DNA of 64,000 nucleotides, from positions 124,001 to 188,000 of the forward strand of contig NZ_LHVE01000009.1 in the NCBI RefSeq assembly GCF_001269655.1, in the 5' to 3' direction. Below the pieces are notes generated by a model. It ran no database searches and was not told the origin of the DNA. It was given only the letters and a program-made list of their open reading frames with translations. This document shows, in pieces, positions 53,951 through 63,296 of this stretch; the stretch's first letter is position 1, and the number at the start of each line of letters is the position of its first letter. The stretch comes from Pseudomonas thivervalensis (lineage in GTDB: Bacteria; Pseudomonadota; Gammaproteobacteria; Pseudomonadales; Pseudomonadaceae). The translations under genes were made by a program, and so were the position numbers.

Positions 53951-54853
53951 TCAGTTATCGGGAAACGGCAACGAGAGCAGCCAGCCACTGAAGGCCTTCA
54001 AGGCCGGCAAATGCTGGTATCGGCTAGCGTAGACAAGGTAATAGCTGCGCCCACTTTCCATCGGTTCAAACAACGCAACCAGGTCGCCGCTCTTCAATTC
54101 ATCCTGCACCAGAATTTGCGGAACCAGCCCAATCCCGATCCCCGCCGACACGGCCTGGATAAGGTGGGCGGTGAGTTCGAAGCTCGGGCCGGACCGCATG
54201 GTGCGGTGGTCGACGTTGTGCTGGTCAAACCAATCCGACCAGACCCCGGGCCTCGATACGACGTTCAACAAGGCATGCTCGGCAACGTTTGCCGGCGACA
54301 TGGCCGGGTACTCGGGCAATGCGGTCGGGCTGGCAATCACCACCAGCTTTTCCCTGAGCAACTGATGGGCAATGTAGCCGGGCCACTCACCCGAGCCTGC
54401 GCAAATGATTGCGTTCATGTCGTGGGTAGAGGATTGCACGTCCTCGCGGATGATCCGCGAATGTATGTGCACCAGCAGGTCCGGGTGCTTGGCATAGAAC
54501 TCATGCATTCGCGGCAGCAGCCATTTGGAACCGAGGGTTGGCAGGACGGCCAGGTTCAAGGGGCCGCTGTCATTCTTGTACGAGATGGCCTGCAACGTTG
54601 CGCTTCGAATACGCCCCAAAGCGGCCGCCAGCTCGTGCTGATACAGCGCGCCAGCGGCGGTCAATTCAATCTTTCGCCCTTCACGGCGGAAAAGTTCGAT
54701 TTCAAGTTGCGCCTCCAGGGTTTGTACCTGCCGGCTGACGGCGCTTTGGGTCAATGCCAGCTCTTCCGCTGCCTTGGTGAAACTGCAATGGCGTGCGGCG
54801 GCCTCAAAGGCAACCAGCAGCGACATCGAGGGTGTCAGGCGTCTAGGGTTCAT
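53951..54853 (-). CDS. LysR-type regulator (GcvA-like) divergent from the YdiJ-type dehydrogenase
   Basis: A 300-residue LysR protein of the GcvA group: LTPSMSLLVAFEAAARHCSF at the start, LTQSAVSRQVQTLEAQL recognition helix, and a VLPTLGSKWLLPRMHEFYAKH effector-domain entry. It is divergent from the large dehydrogenase and is the probable regulator. A perfect palindrome lies between them. Confidence 0.9.
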   Translation of the reverse strand: MNPRRLTPSMSLLVAFEAAARHCSFTKAAEELALTQSAVSRQVQTLEAQLEIELFRREGRKIELTAAGALYQHELAAALGRIRSATLQAISYKNDSGPLNLAVLPTLGSKWLLPRMHEFYAKHPDLLVHIHSRIIREDVQSSTHDMNAIICAGSGEWPGYIAHQLLREKLVVIASPTALPEYPAMSPANVAEHALLNVVSRPGVWSDWFDQHNVDHRTMRSGPSFELTAHLIQAVSAGIGIGLVPQILVQDELKSGDLVALFEPMESGRSYYLVYASRYQHLPALKAFSGWLLSLPFPDN

Positions 54854-54938
54854 TCATAAAACTCATGCAAAAGAAGCAGGAATTACGTTTGCTCCAACCG
54901 TGCAAGAAGGCAAGAATCATGAAAACCTTGAGCAGTTA

Positions 54939-54959
54939 CTCGATACGCCTCGTATCGAG
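54939..54959. promoter_or_regulatory. Perfect palindrome between LysR and the dehydrogenase gene
   Basis: CTCGATACG-CCT-CGTATCGAG is a 9-bp perfect dyad with a 3-bp spacer, 52 bases before the dehydrogenase start. It is an operator-grade palindrome, though not of the T-N11-A form typical of LysR sites, so another regulator could use it. Confidence 0.55.
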
Positions 54960-55010
54960 CATACGTAATGTGAATGCATAGATTAGCTTTTCAGCCTGTA
55001 GGAATACATC

Positions 55011-58000
55011 ATGATTGCCCGGTTATCGTCTCCTGATCCCCAGAAAGCGACCTATGACGCTTTTCTGAACGCGCTCCAAGTGGCGGGGTTTCAAGGCGAG
55101 ATTGCCCGCGACCATGGCGCCCGGACGGTCTTGGCCACCGACAACTCCATCTACCAACGCCTGCCTCAAGCGGCGGTCTTTCCCCTCGATGAACAGGACG
55201 TGATGATCCTGTCGCGCTTGGCCGCCGAACCTGCGCACCGCGCGGTGGTGCTCACGCCGCGTGGTGGCGGCACCGGCACCAATGGGCAATCGCTCACCGA
55301 TGGCGTGGTGGTCGACCTTTCCCGTCATCTGAACAACATCCTGGAAATCAACGTCGGGGAGCGCTGGGCCAGGGTCCAAAGTGGCGTGGTCAAGGATCAG
55401 TTGAACGCGGCGCTCAAGCCCTACGGTTTGTTTTTCGCCCCCGAACTCTCGACGTCGAACCGCGCCACCCTCGGCGGCATGATCAACACGGACGCAAGTG
55501 GCCAGGGCAGTTGCACCTACGGCAAGACCCGCGATCACGTGCTTGAGCTTTCGACGGTATTGCTGGGCGGTCATCGTCTCACCAGCTCCGCGATTGACGC
55601 GGCGCTGTTGCCCGCGCTGGTCGAACGCCAGGATCGGGTGGGAGAGGTCTATAAGTGCGCGGTGGATATCGCCGAGACCCAAGCCGAACTGATCAGGGAT
55701 ACGTTTCCGAAACTCAACCGTTGCCTGACCGGTTATGACTTGGCCCATCTGCGCGAAGCTGATGGGCGCTTCAATCTGAACAGCGTGCTTTGCGGCTCCG
55801 AAGGGTCCCTGGGCTTCATCGTCGAGGCCAGGCTGAACGTCCTGCCCATCCCCAAATACGCCATCCTGGTGAATGTGCGTTACGCCGGGTTCATGGATGC
55901 CTTGCGTGATGCAAAGGCGTTGATGGACATGAAACCGCTGTCGATCGAGACCGTGGATTCGAAAGTGCTGATGCTGGCGATGAAGGACATTGTCTGGCAC
56001 GGCGTCGCCGAGTATTTCCCTGAAGACCCGGATACACCGACGCTCGGGATCAATCTCATCGAATTCAGCGGAGACGACGAAGCGGCGGTCCAGCAACAGG
56101 TTCATGAGTTCGTCCTGCACCTGCAACGCGATACGTCCGTTGTCCGCTTGGGCCACACCCTGGCGATCGGCGCCGATGCGCTCAAGCGTGTCTATGCGAT
56201 GCGCAAGCGCGCCGTGGGGCTATTGGGCAACGTCAAGGGCGAGGCCAGGCCCCAGCCCTTTGTCGAAGACACAGCGGTTCCGCCTGAAAACCTGGCGGAT
56301 TTCATCCAGGCGTTCCGCGCGCTGCTCGATAGCCACGACTTGCAGTACGGCATGTTCGGGCACGTCGACGCCGGCGTCCTGCATGTGCGCCCGATCCTCG
56401 ACATGAAGGACCCTGCCCAGGCCGCCTTGATCCGGCCGATTTCCGATGCGGTCGCGGCCTTGACGCAACAGTATGGCGGACTGTTGTGGGGCGAACACGG
56501 CAAGGGCTTGAGGTCGCAATACGTGCCCGATTACTTCGGTGATTTGTACCCTGCGCTGCAAGCGCTGAAGGCGGCTTTCGATCCTTTCAACCAACTCAAC
56601 CCAGGCAAGATCGCCACCCCGAACACGGTGCCTGACGCACGATTGACCCACGTCGACGAAGTGGAACTGCGCGGTGCCCTGGACCGGACCATTGATGAAC
56701 GTGTCTGGCAAAGCTATGACACGGCGGTGCATTGCAACGGTAATGGCGCGTGCTACAACTTCGATCCGGATGACGCCATGTGCCCGTCCTGGAAGGCCAC
56801 GCGCAATCGCATTCACTCGCCCAAGGGACGCGCCTCGCTGATCCGCGAATGGCTGAGGTTGCAAGGGGAGCAGGGTGTCGATGTGCTGGCGGCCAGCGAT
56901 CGGGTTCGAGGGGCTGGCAGGGCACAGGGCGTTGCGCGTCGGGCGGTGAATAGCCTGGCGCGGAAGATGGGCCAGGCCGATTTTTCCCATGAAGTCTACG
57001 AAGCGATGATCGGTTGCCTGGCGTGCAAATCCTGCGCGGGCCAATGCCCTGTCAAAGTGAATGTGCCGGAGTTCCGCTCGCGTTTTCTGGAGCTTTATCA
57101 CAGCCGCTATCTGCGTCCCCTCAAGGACTACCTGATTGGCTCGTTGGAATACACGGTTCCGTATCTCGCCAGAATGCCGCGCCTGTACAACTTCGTGATG
57201 AGTGCCCGACCGGTTCGCTGGGGGCTCGAACGCGTGGCGGGGATGGTCGACAGCCCGCTGCTCAGCCTGGTGGATTTTGCCGCCGTGTGCCGGCGCTGGA
57301 ACGTGGAGGTGGCGACGCCTGAGCGCCTGGATGCGCTTTGCAGCGAACAGCGGGAGAAAAGCGTCATCCTCGTTCAGGACGCCTTTACTCGGTTTTTTGA
57401 AACCCCACTGCTCGTTGATTGGGTGGAGCTGATCTCGAGGCTGGGCTACAAGGTCTTCCTGGCCCCGTACGCGCCCAACGGCAAACCGCTTCAGGTGCAG
57501 GGTTTCTTGAAGGCGTTCGAGAAGGCCGCCAGCTTCAATGGCCAGGCCTTGCTCAGCCTTCAGCAGTATCACATTCCATTGGTGGGGCTCGATCCGGCGA
57601 TGACCCTGGTCTATCGACAGGAGTACGCCAAGGCATTGGACGCCGACAACGCTCCCCAGGTGATGCTTGCGCAGGAGTGGCTGATCGACGCGCTGCCGAA
57701 CGATCGAACCGTGAAGGTGGACGAGCCTTATCACTTCCTGCCGCATTGCACGGAAAAAACCAATGAGCCGGGCAGCATCGGGCAATGGCAGAAGATTTTC
57801 CAGCGCATGGGCCTGACGCTCAACGTGCAAGCCAGCGGCTGCTGCGGGATGTCGGGCACCTACGGGCATGAAACGCGAAACGCTGGAACGTCCGATACGA
57901 TTTACGGGCAATCCTGGAAGCCGCTCCTGGAGAAATTCAATCAATCGGGCCGGGTGGTTGCCGATGGGTATTCCTGCCGCAGCCAGGTGAAGCGGCAAGA

Positions 58001-58073
58001 GGGTGTCACGGTGCTTCATCCACTGCAGGTTCTGTTGGCGCGGGTGAGAGAGGTGTCGGTCGAGCGTGGATAA
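55011..58073 (+). CDS. ydiJ: YdiJ-type FAD/Fe-S 2-hydroxyacid dehydrogenase
   Basis: A 1020-residue fusion close to E. coli YdiJ in length. The N-terminal half is an FAD-linked oxidase (GGGTGTNGQSLTDGVVVDL, ATLGGMINTDASGQGS, FGHVDAGVLHVRP, GEHGKGLRSQYV). A first Cys cluster at about 575-595 (CNGNGACYNF) is followed by a 4Fe-4S motif near 668 (CLACKSCAGQCP) and CCG-type domain near 943 (CCGMSGTYGHE). YdiJ proteins are reported as D-2-hydroxyglutarate dehydrogenases; other D-2-hydroxyacids are possible. AGGA precedes the ATG. Confidence 0.9.
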   Translation: MIARLSSPDPQKATYDAFLNALQVAGFQGEIARDHGARTVLATDNSIYQRLPQAAVFPLDEQDVMILSRLAAEPAHRAVVLTPRGGGTGTNGQSLTDGVVVDLSRHLNNILEINVGERWARVQSGVVKDQLNAALKPYGLFFAPELSTSNRATLGGMINTDASGQGSCTYGKTRDHVLELSTVLLGGHRLTSSAIDAALLPALVERQDRVGEVYKCAVDIAETQAELIRDTFPKLNRCLTGYDLAHLREADGRFNLNSVLCGSEGSLGFIVEARLNVLPIPKYAILVNVRYAGFMDALRDAKALMDMKPLSIETVDSKVLMLAMKDIVWHGVAEYFPEDPDTPTLGINLIEFSGDDEAAVQQQVHEFVLHLQRDTSVVRLGHTLAIGADALKRVYAMRKRAVGLLGNVKGEARPQPFVEDTAVPPENLADFIQAFRALLDSHDLQYGMFGHVDAGVLHVRPILDMKDPAQAALIRPISDAVAALTQQYGGLLWGEHGKGLRSQYVPDYFGDLYPALQALKAAFDPFNQLNPGKIATPNTVPDARLTHVDEVELRGALDRTIDERVWQSYDTAVHCNGNGACYNFDPDDAMCPSWKATRNRIHSPKGRASLIREWLRLQGEQGVDVLAASDRVRGAGRAQGVARRAVNSLARKMGQADFSHEVYEAMIGCLACKSCAGQCPVKVNVPEFRSRFLELYHSRYLRPLKDYLIGSLEYTVPYLARMPRLYNFVMSARPVRWGLERVAGMVDSPLLSLVDFAAVCRRWNVEVATPERLDALCSEQREKSVILVQDAFTRFFETPLLVDWVELISRLGYKVFLAPYAPNGKPLQVQGFLKAFEKAASFNGQALLSLQQYHIPLVGLDPAMTLVYRQEYAKALDADNAPQVMLAQEWLIDALPNDRTVKVDEPYHFLPHCTEKTNEPGSIGQWQKIFQRMGLTLNVQASGCCGMSGTYGHETRNAGTSDTIYGQSWKPLLEKFNQSGRVVADGYSCRSQVKRQEGVTVLHPLQVLLARVREVSVERG

Positions 58074-58108
58074 GAAGCGATACCGCTCACTTAAAGGCCG
58101 TCGACAAA

Positions 58109-58233
58109 CCCGTGGCGAGGGAGCTTGCTCCCGCTGGCGTGCGTAGCGCGCCCAAAAATCGCCCTGACACTACGGAGTCGGGCGTTATGGGGCTGCTACA
58201 CAGCCCGGCGGGAGCAAGCTCCCTCGCCACGGG
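58109..58233. repeat. REP pair of a second class
   Basis: CCCGTGGCGAGGGAGCTTGC and its inverted partner ending AGCTCCCTCGCCACGGG, about 125 bp. The arms (GCGAGGGAGC) differ from the GGGAGCGAGC class elsewhere in the window, so two REP families are present. It sits between convergent genes. Confidence 0.85.
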
Positions 58234-58300
58234 TTCAATCCAATCCTTAAATGAATGGTATTGCACTCAATGAGGTTTGTTCTGCCTGGCGTTCGGACGT

Positions 58301-59113
58301 TCAGAATGATGTCGGGTACGCTGCCTCGTTCAGTACCGTCGCCTTCGAACCAAAGGTGAGGTGAATCAGCTTTCCAGGCTTTGGATCCCAACAGAAGAAG
58401 CGCCCGATGGAGCGCATTTGCGCAAGGTCCACGACGATGACCGACTCCACGGGCATGATCGTTTCGGTCCAGAACAGCACGTAGAGGTCATCGGCAACGT
58501 CGAAATAAGCGCAACGCTCGACATCGGCCAGGCCTTTTTCCGCACCGTTCACGCAGTGCCAGGCCATGGTTTGTGCGCCGAAATAGACGTGCTCATACCA
58601 ATCGTCCGCGCTGTAGCGGTACAGCACGCGCTTACCGACCAGGCTGGATGCCTGGAGAATGGGCGAGCCACCGGGCTTGCCGTCGACCACGGCGGTCACG
58701 AAGTCGGTACGGGTGCGTTTTTCACTACCCCGCTTATAAAACGCGGAGACTGCCGCTAGCACGTCGCCGGTCTCGTATTTCCACACCAGGGTGGCCGATT
58801 CCTGGTGTTCGGGTTTCAGGAATTCGACGAAGAAAATGCCCGGCCGTACTTCCACCGCTTCGTAGGTTTCGGTTTCGGATGCGCCGGTCCCTTCTCCCTC
58901 GATGATGGTCCAGGTCAATGTGCTGTCATCGACAAAATGATGCTCGATCAGCCAGCCGTTTTCGAAGCGAAGGTTGGCTTTTTTTCCAGCCAGGAATTGG
59001 CTCGGCGGGTATTTGTATTCATTGAAGCCGTCGGCCATTTCTTCCAGGGTTGGCCAGTGTTCTTCAGGCACGAAAGGCTGGTTTTTCAACGCTTGTTCAA
59101 TTTGATAGCTCAC
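58301..59113 (-). CDS. MoaF-like protein
   Basis: A 270-residue soluble protein with the two beta-barrel halves of MoaF: GWLIEHHFVDDSTLTWTIIEG in the first and KRVLYRYSADDWYEHVYFG in the second. MoaF is named from the Klebsiella monoamine-oxidase region and is often beside amine or aromatic catabolism genes; its reaction is not settled. It lies beside the FeaR-like regulator, which supports that context. Confidence 0.85.
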   Translation of the reverse strand: MSYQIEQALKNQPFVPEEHWPTLEEMADGFNEYKYPPSQFLAGKKANLRFENGWLIEHHFVDDSTLTWTIIEGEGTGASETETYEAVEVRPGIFFVEFLKPEHQESATLVWKYETGDVLAAVSAFYKRGSEKRTRTDFVTAVVDGKPGGSPILQASSLVGKRVLYRYSADDWYEHVYFGAQTMAWHCVNGAEKGLADVERCAYFDVADDLYVLFWTETIMPVESVIVVDLAQMRSIGRFFCWDPKPGKLIHLTFGSKATVLNEAAYPTSF

Positions 59114-59237
59114 AACGCCTCCTCGATTTCACGGCCGGTGCCGATTGAGGTTTCATGCTAGGAGCAGGGGCTATCGATGTCTTGGCGCAGGGCGCCATCG
59201 CTTGTGCTGGAGTGACACATTGCCGACAACGCCGAGA

Positions 59238-60203
59238 TCAACTGCATTCGTCTGGATGCTGATAGCGATAGTCGCGAGGGGAAATGCCGAATCGCGCCTT
59301 GAACGCCTTGGAAAAATGGCTGACGTCATTGAAACCCCAGGCATAGGCGATGGCAGTGATTTTCTCCTGGGGGACAGTCTGGCGGATGGCTTCGGCGCAG
59401 TGTTGCAGCCGCTGTTCCAGAATGTAGCGCCCCATGGTGGTGTGCTGTTGGGCGAACAACCGGTGCAGGTTCCTGACCGACGTGCCGATGGCTTCGGCCA
59501 GGCGCTCGGGAGACAGTTCGCTGTCGCGCAGATTCCGTTCGATCAGGACTTTTGCCTTGATGAGTTTCTGTGCCTGGCCACTGGAGTGCTCACCGTCGAG
59601 CGCGACACTGACACCGGGCCGCAACAGCATTAGCAAGGCGTCGAACAAGGCCGCGGTTTCTTCCGGTTGCAGGCAGGCGGCGTCGAACAAGCGCTGGGTC
59701 ATCAGGCCAGCCATGCTACCCAGTGCACTGTCGGCAGACAGGGGCCGATTGAAAAGCAACTGCCGCTGGCCCAGGCGTTGCCGCAGTGCCTGGCGGGGAA
59801 TGATCAGTGACATCTGGTCACTCAGGCTATCGAAATAAAAATCGCAGGGCTGGGTAATGTCCAGCAGCACCAGATCGCCCTTGCCGAGCCGGGCGCGATT
59901 GTCGGCCTGGCTCATCAACGCACTGCCACCCACTTGTAAGACCAGGTAGAAAAAATCCTTGTCGTCGGCGCGAATGTCGCTATGAGCGCGATGCAAGTGC
60001 TGACAGTTGCTGATGATGCGCGAGCCATCCAGCGCAGGGTGGGGACCGTTCAGGTTTTTCATCGCACCGGTGAAACACGCCAGGCCAGGCCCGGCCGGCG
60101 GTTCTGCGTGAAAGGTGCCACACTTTTCACCAAGGTCGTGATGCCAGGCTTCGAACCCTTGGGGACCCTGGTAGAGCGGCTCTGCTTGCCAAGCGTGATA
60201 CAT
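59238..60203 (-). CDS. AraC-family regulator (FeaR-like)
   Basis: A 321-residue AraC protein. The N-terminal AraC-binding-like domain (GKGDLVLLDITQPCDFYF) and the C-terminal double HTH (SPERLAEAIGTSVRNLHRLF and GFNDVSHFSKAFKARFGISPRDYR) match FeaR, the activator of phenylethylamine/tyramine oxidation. It is divergent from the permease-oxidase-porin genes and likely activates them. The inducer is presumably an amine or aldehyde (inference). Confidence 0.87.
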   Translation of the reverse strand: MYHAWQAEPLYQGPQGFEAWHHDLGEKCGTFHAEPPAGPGLACFTGAMKNLNGPHPALDGSRIISNCQHLHRAHSDIRADDKDFFYLVLQVGGSALMSQADNRARLGKGDLVLLDITQPCDFYFDSLSDQMSLIIPRQALRQRLGQRQLLFNRPLSADSALGSMAGLMTQRLFDAACLQPEETAALFDALLMLLRPGVSVALDGEHSSGQAQKLIKAKVLIERNLRDSELSPERLAEAIGTSVRNLHRLFAQQHTTMGRYILEQRLQHCAEAIRQTVPQEKITAIAYAWGFNDVSHFSKAFKARFGISPRDYRYQHPDECS

Positions 60204-60429
60204 CGTGACCTCGGCTGCCGGCTGAGCGCCGGTTCTGTTTTTATGGTTGGTTCGACCGTCGGCAGGTTTCCGGCGACAGAAGTATTTAGTAACAGGCCTG
60301 TTGAAAAGGCAAGCATCCGCCCAGCCATGGCAGTGACAGACATGTGCACGACATTCTGAGCCATGTCCTTGTCCCTCCAGAGGGGCGTTTAATGGAATTG
60401 TGCTTCTTACTCGGCTGGAGTCTATTCCC

Positions 60430-61869
60430 GTGGATACAACTCATAACAATACCCAGGCCTCGGCTTCGCACCTGCAAAAGACCCTGCGCTGGACCGATGC
60501 ATTCGCTTTATCGATGGCGGTATCGGGTTCGATTTTCGCCTCTTTCGGCTTCGCCCTCGGTGCACTTGGCCCGGTCGGGGCCTTGTTGCTCTGGGTCGGC
60601 TCGGCAGCCATCGGTGCCTGTCAGAACTGGATCTTTCTGGAGGTCAGCGCGATGTTTCCGGATAAACCCGGCGGCATTGCGATGATCGCGGCTGAAGGCT
60701 GGCGCAAACGCTGTGCCTGGGTCGGCCCATTGGCCGCGTTTGGCTACTGGCTAGGCTGGTCGGCGGTACTTTCCATCATTGGCGTCAGCGCCGGCGCGCT
60801 GATTCAGGCCCAATGGTTTCCCGAGCAAACCTGGAGCGTCGACACCGGCCTGGCCAACATTGGTCTGGCGCAGTTGATCGGAGCGGGCCTGATCCTGCTG
60901 TTCTGGCAATTCAACCGGCGTGGTATTCATTTGGCGGCATCGATTTCCAAGTACATGGGAGCACTATTGCTGGTGCCGATCCTGGTGCTGGCGGTTGCAC
61001 CGCTATTGGCCCATGGCTGGAGCCTGGACCGCTTCCAGTCGGCCTGGCAGGCGCAGGAGGCATTTGACTGGGGATCGTTGCGCACCGCGCTGGTCTGGCT
61101 GTTCTTGATCAGTTGGAGCGCCTACGGCACCGAGATGTGCGCGACCTTCGGCCCCGAATATCGCAGCCACCGGGACATGCGCCTGGCGCTGATGAGTTCA
61201 GGCGGTTATACCGTGCTGGTGTTTGCTGCGGTGGCCTTTGGCCTGGGTGGCTTGGTGGACCCACAAGCGGCCCTGGAAAACCCCAGCGGTTTCTACATCG
61301 GGGCCTTCAACGCGGTGCTGGGCTCGGGCTGGAGCAGCTTTTTTGTCGCCACGTTGTTGGTGGGGCTGTTCATGGGCCTGAATGCGGCATTGGCCGATGG
61401 CTCGCGGGCGCTGTACGGAACGGCGTTGGAAGGGCTGACCATCAAGCAATTGGGTGTGCTCAACAAGCATCAGGTGCCGGGACGTTGCATGAGCGTGGCC
61501 GTGGTGGTGAATCTGGCGATGATCTTTTTCCTGTCTTCGCCCCTGGCGATTCTGGTGACGGCCAATATCGGTTACCTGATCGCCATCTTCTTCGCCCTCT
61601 CGGGGTTTATCTTGCTGCGCAAGGACGCACCGTTGCACCCGCGCCCGGTGCGCCTGGGGCGAGGCTGGCTGCCGGTGGCCTGGTTGTTGAGCCTGTTCAC
61701 CGCCGTGGTGGTCGTGGTCGGGGCCGCTTCAGCCGAACTGGCCGGTTATGGCGGTTTGAAAGAGGTCTTGATCGCCGTCGGTATCCTTACGTTTTCGCTG
61801 CTGCTGTATGCCTATCGACGCGTCGTCCAGGACCGTGAGCCGGTCTTGCCACCGGTGTCCCTGCATTGA
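60430..61869 (+). CDS. APC-family amino-acid/amine permease
   Basis: A 479-residue, 12-helix permease. It begins at a GTG after GGAG with nine-base spacing; a GTG at 60400 is an alternative. Family landmarks are LRWTDAFALSMAVSGSIFAS at the start, GGIAMIAAEGWRKR after helix two, and AYGTEMCATFGPEYR. First gene of the divergent operon and likely the importer of the amine that the next enzyme oxidises. Confidence 0.9.
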   Translation: MDTTHNNTQASASHLQKTLRWTDAFALSMAVSGSIFASFGFALGALGPVGALLLWVGSAAIGACQNWIFLEVSAMFPDKPGGIAMIAAEGWRKRCAWVGPLAAFGYWLGWSAVLSIIGVSAGALIQAQWFPEQTWSVDTGLANIGLAQLIGAGLILLFWQFNRRGIHLAASISKYMGALLLVPILVLAVAPLLAHGWSLDRFQSAWQAQEAFDWGSLRTALVWLFLISWSAYGTEMCATFGPEYRSHRDMRLALMSSGGYTVLVFAAVAFGLGGLVDPQAALENPSGFYIGAFNAVLGSGWSSFFVATLLVGLFMGLNAALADGSRALYGTALEGLTIKQLGVLNKHQVPGRCMSVAVVVNLAMIFFLSSPLAILVTANIGYLIAIFFALSGFILLRKDAPLHPRPVRLGRGWLPVAWLLSLFTAVVVVVGAASAELAGYGGLKEVLIAVGILTFSLLLYAYRRVVQDREPVLPPVSLH

Positions 61870-61917
61870 GCGGCACCGCATCGACAACAATAAGAACGCA
61901 GACCAGGAGGAACACCC

Positions 61918-63219
61918 ATGTTGTCCGTTGAAACACCTACGACCTATTACACGGCCACCCGTAAATACCCTTTGAAATTCGACGATCTGGAGCAGGACCT
62001 GGAGGCCGAAGTGGTTGTCATCGGTGGCGGATTCTCCGGCATCAATACCGCGTTGGAACTGGCCGAGCGGGGAGTGACGGACGTGGTCGTGCTGGAAGCC
62101 CGCTACCTGGGTTTTGGCGGCTCGGGACGCAATGGCGGCCACGTGATGGCCGGGATCGGCCATGACCTGGAGAAGATTCGCAAGAGCGTCGGGGAGGAGG
62201 GGCTCAAGGCGATTTTCGAGATCAGCGACCTGGGGGCCTCGATCATCCAGAGTCGCATCCAGCGTTATCAGATTGACGCGGATTTCTGTCATGGCTACGG
62301 CTATCTGGGCTTCAACAAGCGTCAGGGACGCCTGTTGCAGGCCTGGGAAAAGGAATACAAGCAGCTCAACCCGGAACATGAAATTGCCTACCTTGAAGGC
62401 ACCGAGGTCAGGAGCATTGTCGGTTCCGACGTGTACAGCTGTGCCCTCAAACACATGGGCAATGGGCATATCCACTCGCTGAACATGCTGTTGGGGGCGG
62501 CCAAGGCGCTGGTGGGCCTGGGTGGCCGAATCTATGAAAACACCCCCGTGCTTGAAGTGACCTACGGCGACACCATCACCGTGCGCACGGCCAAGGGATC
62601 AGTGCGAGCGAAAAAGATCCTCTGGTCCTGCGGCGCATTTCTCGATCGCCTGGAGCCCGAGCTGCACAAGACAATGGTCAGCACCTATGCCTTTCAACTG
62701 GTGACGGAGCCGCTGCCCACCTCGCTGATCGAGCAAATCAGCCCGATTCGAGGGGCCTTCAGCGATGTTCGCCCGGTGATCGAATACTACCGGGTAACCC
62801 CCGAAAATCGTCTGCTGTTCGGTTCCGCGACGCGCCTGGTCGAGTACATCCCCAATGATTTGAAAGTGTGGAATCGCAATCTGATGCTCAAGGTTTTTCC
62901 ATACCTTGAGCACGTGAAAATTGACTTGGCCTGGGGCGGACCGATGGAGTGCAGCGCCAACCTGTTCCCGCAAATCGGCACGTTGCCCGGGCGCAACAAC
63001 GCTTATTTCGTCCAGGGGTACTCGGGCTTTGGCGTGACGCCGAGCCACGTGGTCAGCCGCGTCATTGCCGACGGGATGACCAGCGGGTCGCAGCATTGGG
63101 ATGTGATGAGTGCCATTCCTCGCACACGCATTCCAGGCAAAGACCATTGGCGCAACCTGATCTGCACCCTGGGCAAGGCCAGTCATCAACTGGCGGGCTA
63201 CCGCAACGGTCGCCGCTGA
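61918..63219 (+). CDS. FAD-dependent amine oxidase (PuuB / DadA-like)
   Basis: A 433-residue FAD oxidoreductase. The dinucleotide motif EVVVIGGGFSGINTALELAE is at about residues 30-50, GFGGSGRNGGHVMAG follows, and VQGYSGFGVTPSHV near the end closes the FAD site. This is the pattern of gamma-glutamylputrescine oxidase (PuuB) and relatives. It oxidises an amine to an aldehyde. CAGGAGG precedes the ATG. Confidence 0.88.
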   Translation: MLSVETPTTYYTATRKYPLKFDDLEQDLEAEVVVIGGGFSGINTALELAERGVTDVVVLEARYLGFGGSGRNGGHVMAGIGHDLEKIRKSVGEEGLKAIFEISDLGASIIQSRIQRYQIDADFCHGYGYLGFNKRQGRLLQAWEKEYKQLNPEHEIAYLEGTEVRSIVGSDVYSCALKHMGNGHIHSLNMLLGAAKALVGLGGRIYENTPVLEVTYGDTITVRTAKGSVRAKKILWSCGAFLDRLEPELHKTMVSTYAFQLVTEPLPTSLIEQISPIRGAFSDVRPVIEYYRVTPENRLLFGSATRLVEYIPNDLKVWNRNLMLKVFPYLEHVKIDLAWGGPMECSANLFPQIGTLPGRNNAYFVQGYSGFGVTPSHVVSRVIADGMTSGSQHWDVMSAIPRTRIPGKDHWRNLICTLGKASHQLAGYRNGRR

Positions 63220-63296
63220 CACGCTTTATCCATGACCTGATCGGCGCTGCCTGACGGCGCCATTGCTTCTCCCTTTCTGACATCGGAGTACGGCCT

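Noticed and set aside
56220..58019. A 599-codon minus-strand frame over the YdiJ-type gene
   Set aside because: It is a shadow of a clearly coding gene with FAD and Fe-S motifs on the plus strand.
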